NCBI GenBank assembly: GCA_965198415.1
Contig: CBDAPN010000028.1
Coordinates: forward strand, 310,001-374,000
Direction: 5' to 3'
DNA from: Endozoicomonas sp965198415
Lineage (GTDB): Bacteria > Pseudomonadota > Gammaproteobacteria > Pseudomonadales > Endozoicomonadaceae
Length of the DNA: 64,000 nucleotides
Shown here: piece after piece, positions 63,760-64,000 of the stretch
Layout of the letters: each line of letters starts with the position of its first letter
Position numbering within the stretch: position 1 is the first letter of the stretch
Made by a program: the position numbers and the translations under genes
The notes under the pieces: generated by a model
What the model was told of the DNA's origin: nothing
The model's input: the letters and a program-made list of their open reading frames with translations, nothing else
Database searches by the model: none

Positions 63760-64000
63760 ATGGTGTCTAGTTTGTTGTATCAATGCAGGTTGATAGTCAT
63801 TGGACTGCTGCTCACTAACTACCAAGCCATTGCCGTCTACAAAGGCAGTCATGCCTACAACCACACAAAAGCACTCAAACTACAGGTCAATACCGCCACA
63901 GGAACACTCAGCGTTAACTACCCTCTGATTAAAGCCCAAGGGGTGCGTATGCCCCTGAAAGTGAACCTGACCTACAGCTTTAATGCCCGGGGTCGATTTG
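63760..64000 (+). CDS. U13: RHS-repeat protein, 5' end only
   Basis: The gene is cut by the right window edge. ATG 63760 and GTG 63763 follow AGGGG (63752-63756); the same two choices exist as in U12. The 80 visible residues contain a signal peptide (SLLYQCRLIVIGLLLTNYQAIA), the mature start VYKGSHAYNH, then NTATGTLSVNYPLIKAQG and LTYSFNARGRF. These match the N-termini of U8-U12 with no frameshift, so this is the beginning of another full family member rather than a remnant. Tyr replaces the Cys seen at the lipobox-like position of U12. Its tail class cannot be known from this window. Confidence 0.93.
   Translation, partial: MVSSLLYQCRLIVIGLLLTNYQAIAVYKGSHAYNHTKALKLQVNTATGTLSVNYPLIKAQGVRMPLKVNLTYSFNARGRF

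Larger units (their letters stand above)
1..64000 (+). repeat. Tandem array of 14 paralogous RHS/YD-repeat genes
   Basis: One gene plus its spacer recurs 14 times, all on the + strand. Distances between successive start codons are about 4.99 to 5.29 kb. The copies fall into two subfamilies by start context, spacer hairpin and scaffold sequence: U0-U4 (start ATGTCACA, TGGCGCACT hairpin) and U5-U13 (mostly start ATGTCAAA, AGCGCTCC or GCGTAAAGC hairpin). No unrelated gene interrupts the array, and it continues beyond both window edges. Long near-identical blocks between copies make this locus prone to recombination and to misassembly. Confidence 0.98.

Noticed and set aside
1..64000. CRISPR array, IS element, tRNA or rRNA
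   Set aside because: The only repeats are the genes, their spacers and short hairpins. I saw no transposase-like frame, no regularly spaced short direct repeats and no tRNA-like CCA/TPsiC pattern.

Overview
The whole window is a head-to-tail array of one gene family on the + strand: 14 copies of a large, Sec-exported RHS/YD-repeat protein of about 1,620-1,650 residues, repeated every 5.0-5.3 kb. I number them U0 to U13. U0 lacks its 5' end (left edge) and U13 its 3' end (right edge). Ten of the other twelve copies are intact (U2-U6, U8-U12); U1 and U7 each carry one single-base frameshift. I see no other protein gene, tRNA, rRNA, IS element or CRISPR. The array runs off both ends, so the true copy number is higher than 14.

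Every protein has the same plan. A signal peptide (about 22-26 residues) is followed by an N-terminal beta-rich region around residues 25-120 (TATGTLS.NYP, LTYSFN, G.P.GWQ.DLDH). About 1,100 residues of YD repeats come next, and then an RHS core (about residues 1269-1343) ending in a DP[MT]GH motif. After it comes a C-terminal extension of about 273-304 residues. The scaffold is very conserved, and neighbouring copies share near-identical patchwork blocks. The extension begins with a shared three-segment hydrophobic module containing a GNK motif, then a tail that differs between copies. I sort the tails into three classes. Class A (U0-U4) has ExxxLL and DNPx[LF]-type motifs. Class B (U5-U8, U10) ends in a N[EA]YT motif, and U7, U8 and U10 also carry clusters of PPxY. 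Class C (U9, U11, U12) ends in a small domain with a CIxxxC signature that I do not recognise.

Spacers are 103-357 bp. They hold a hairpin and, in front of U1-U11, a conserved block of about 36 bp with promoter-like hexamers, followed by a Shine-Dalgarno sequence. There is no room for immunity genes, and no PAAR, VgrG or Tc-toxin partner is present. The locus therefore does not look like a classical interbacterial RHS toxin-immunity locus. Taken together (Sec export, a membrane-insertion-like module, tails with short motifs that in eukaryotes bind WW-domain ligases or endocytic adaptors), it could be a diversifying family of host-directed surface or effector proteins. That is inference; the motifs are seen in the sequence but their function is not shown.

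The moderate base composition, Gram-negative-style signal peptides and strong AGGGG/AGGTG ribosome-binding sites suggest a Gram-negative bacterium, plausibly a host-associated gammaproteobacterium (an Endozoicomonas-like symbiont would fit), but no marker gene in the window confirms this.
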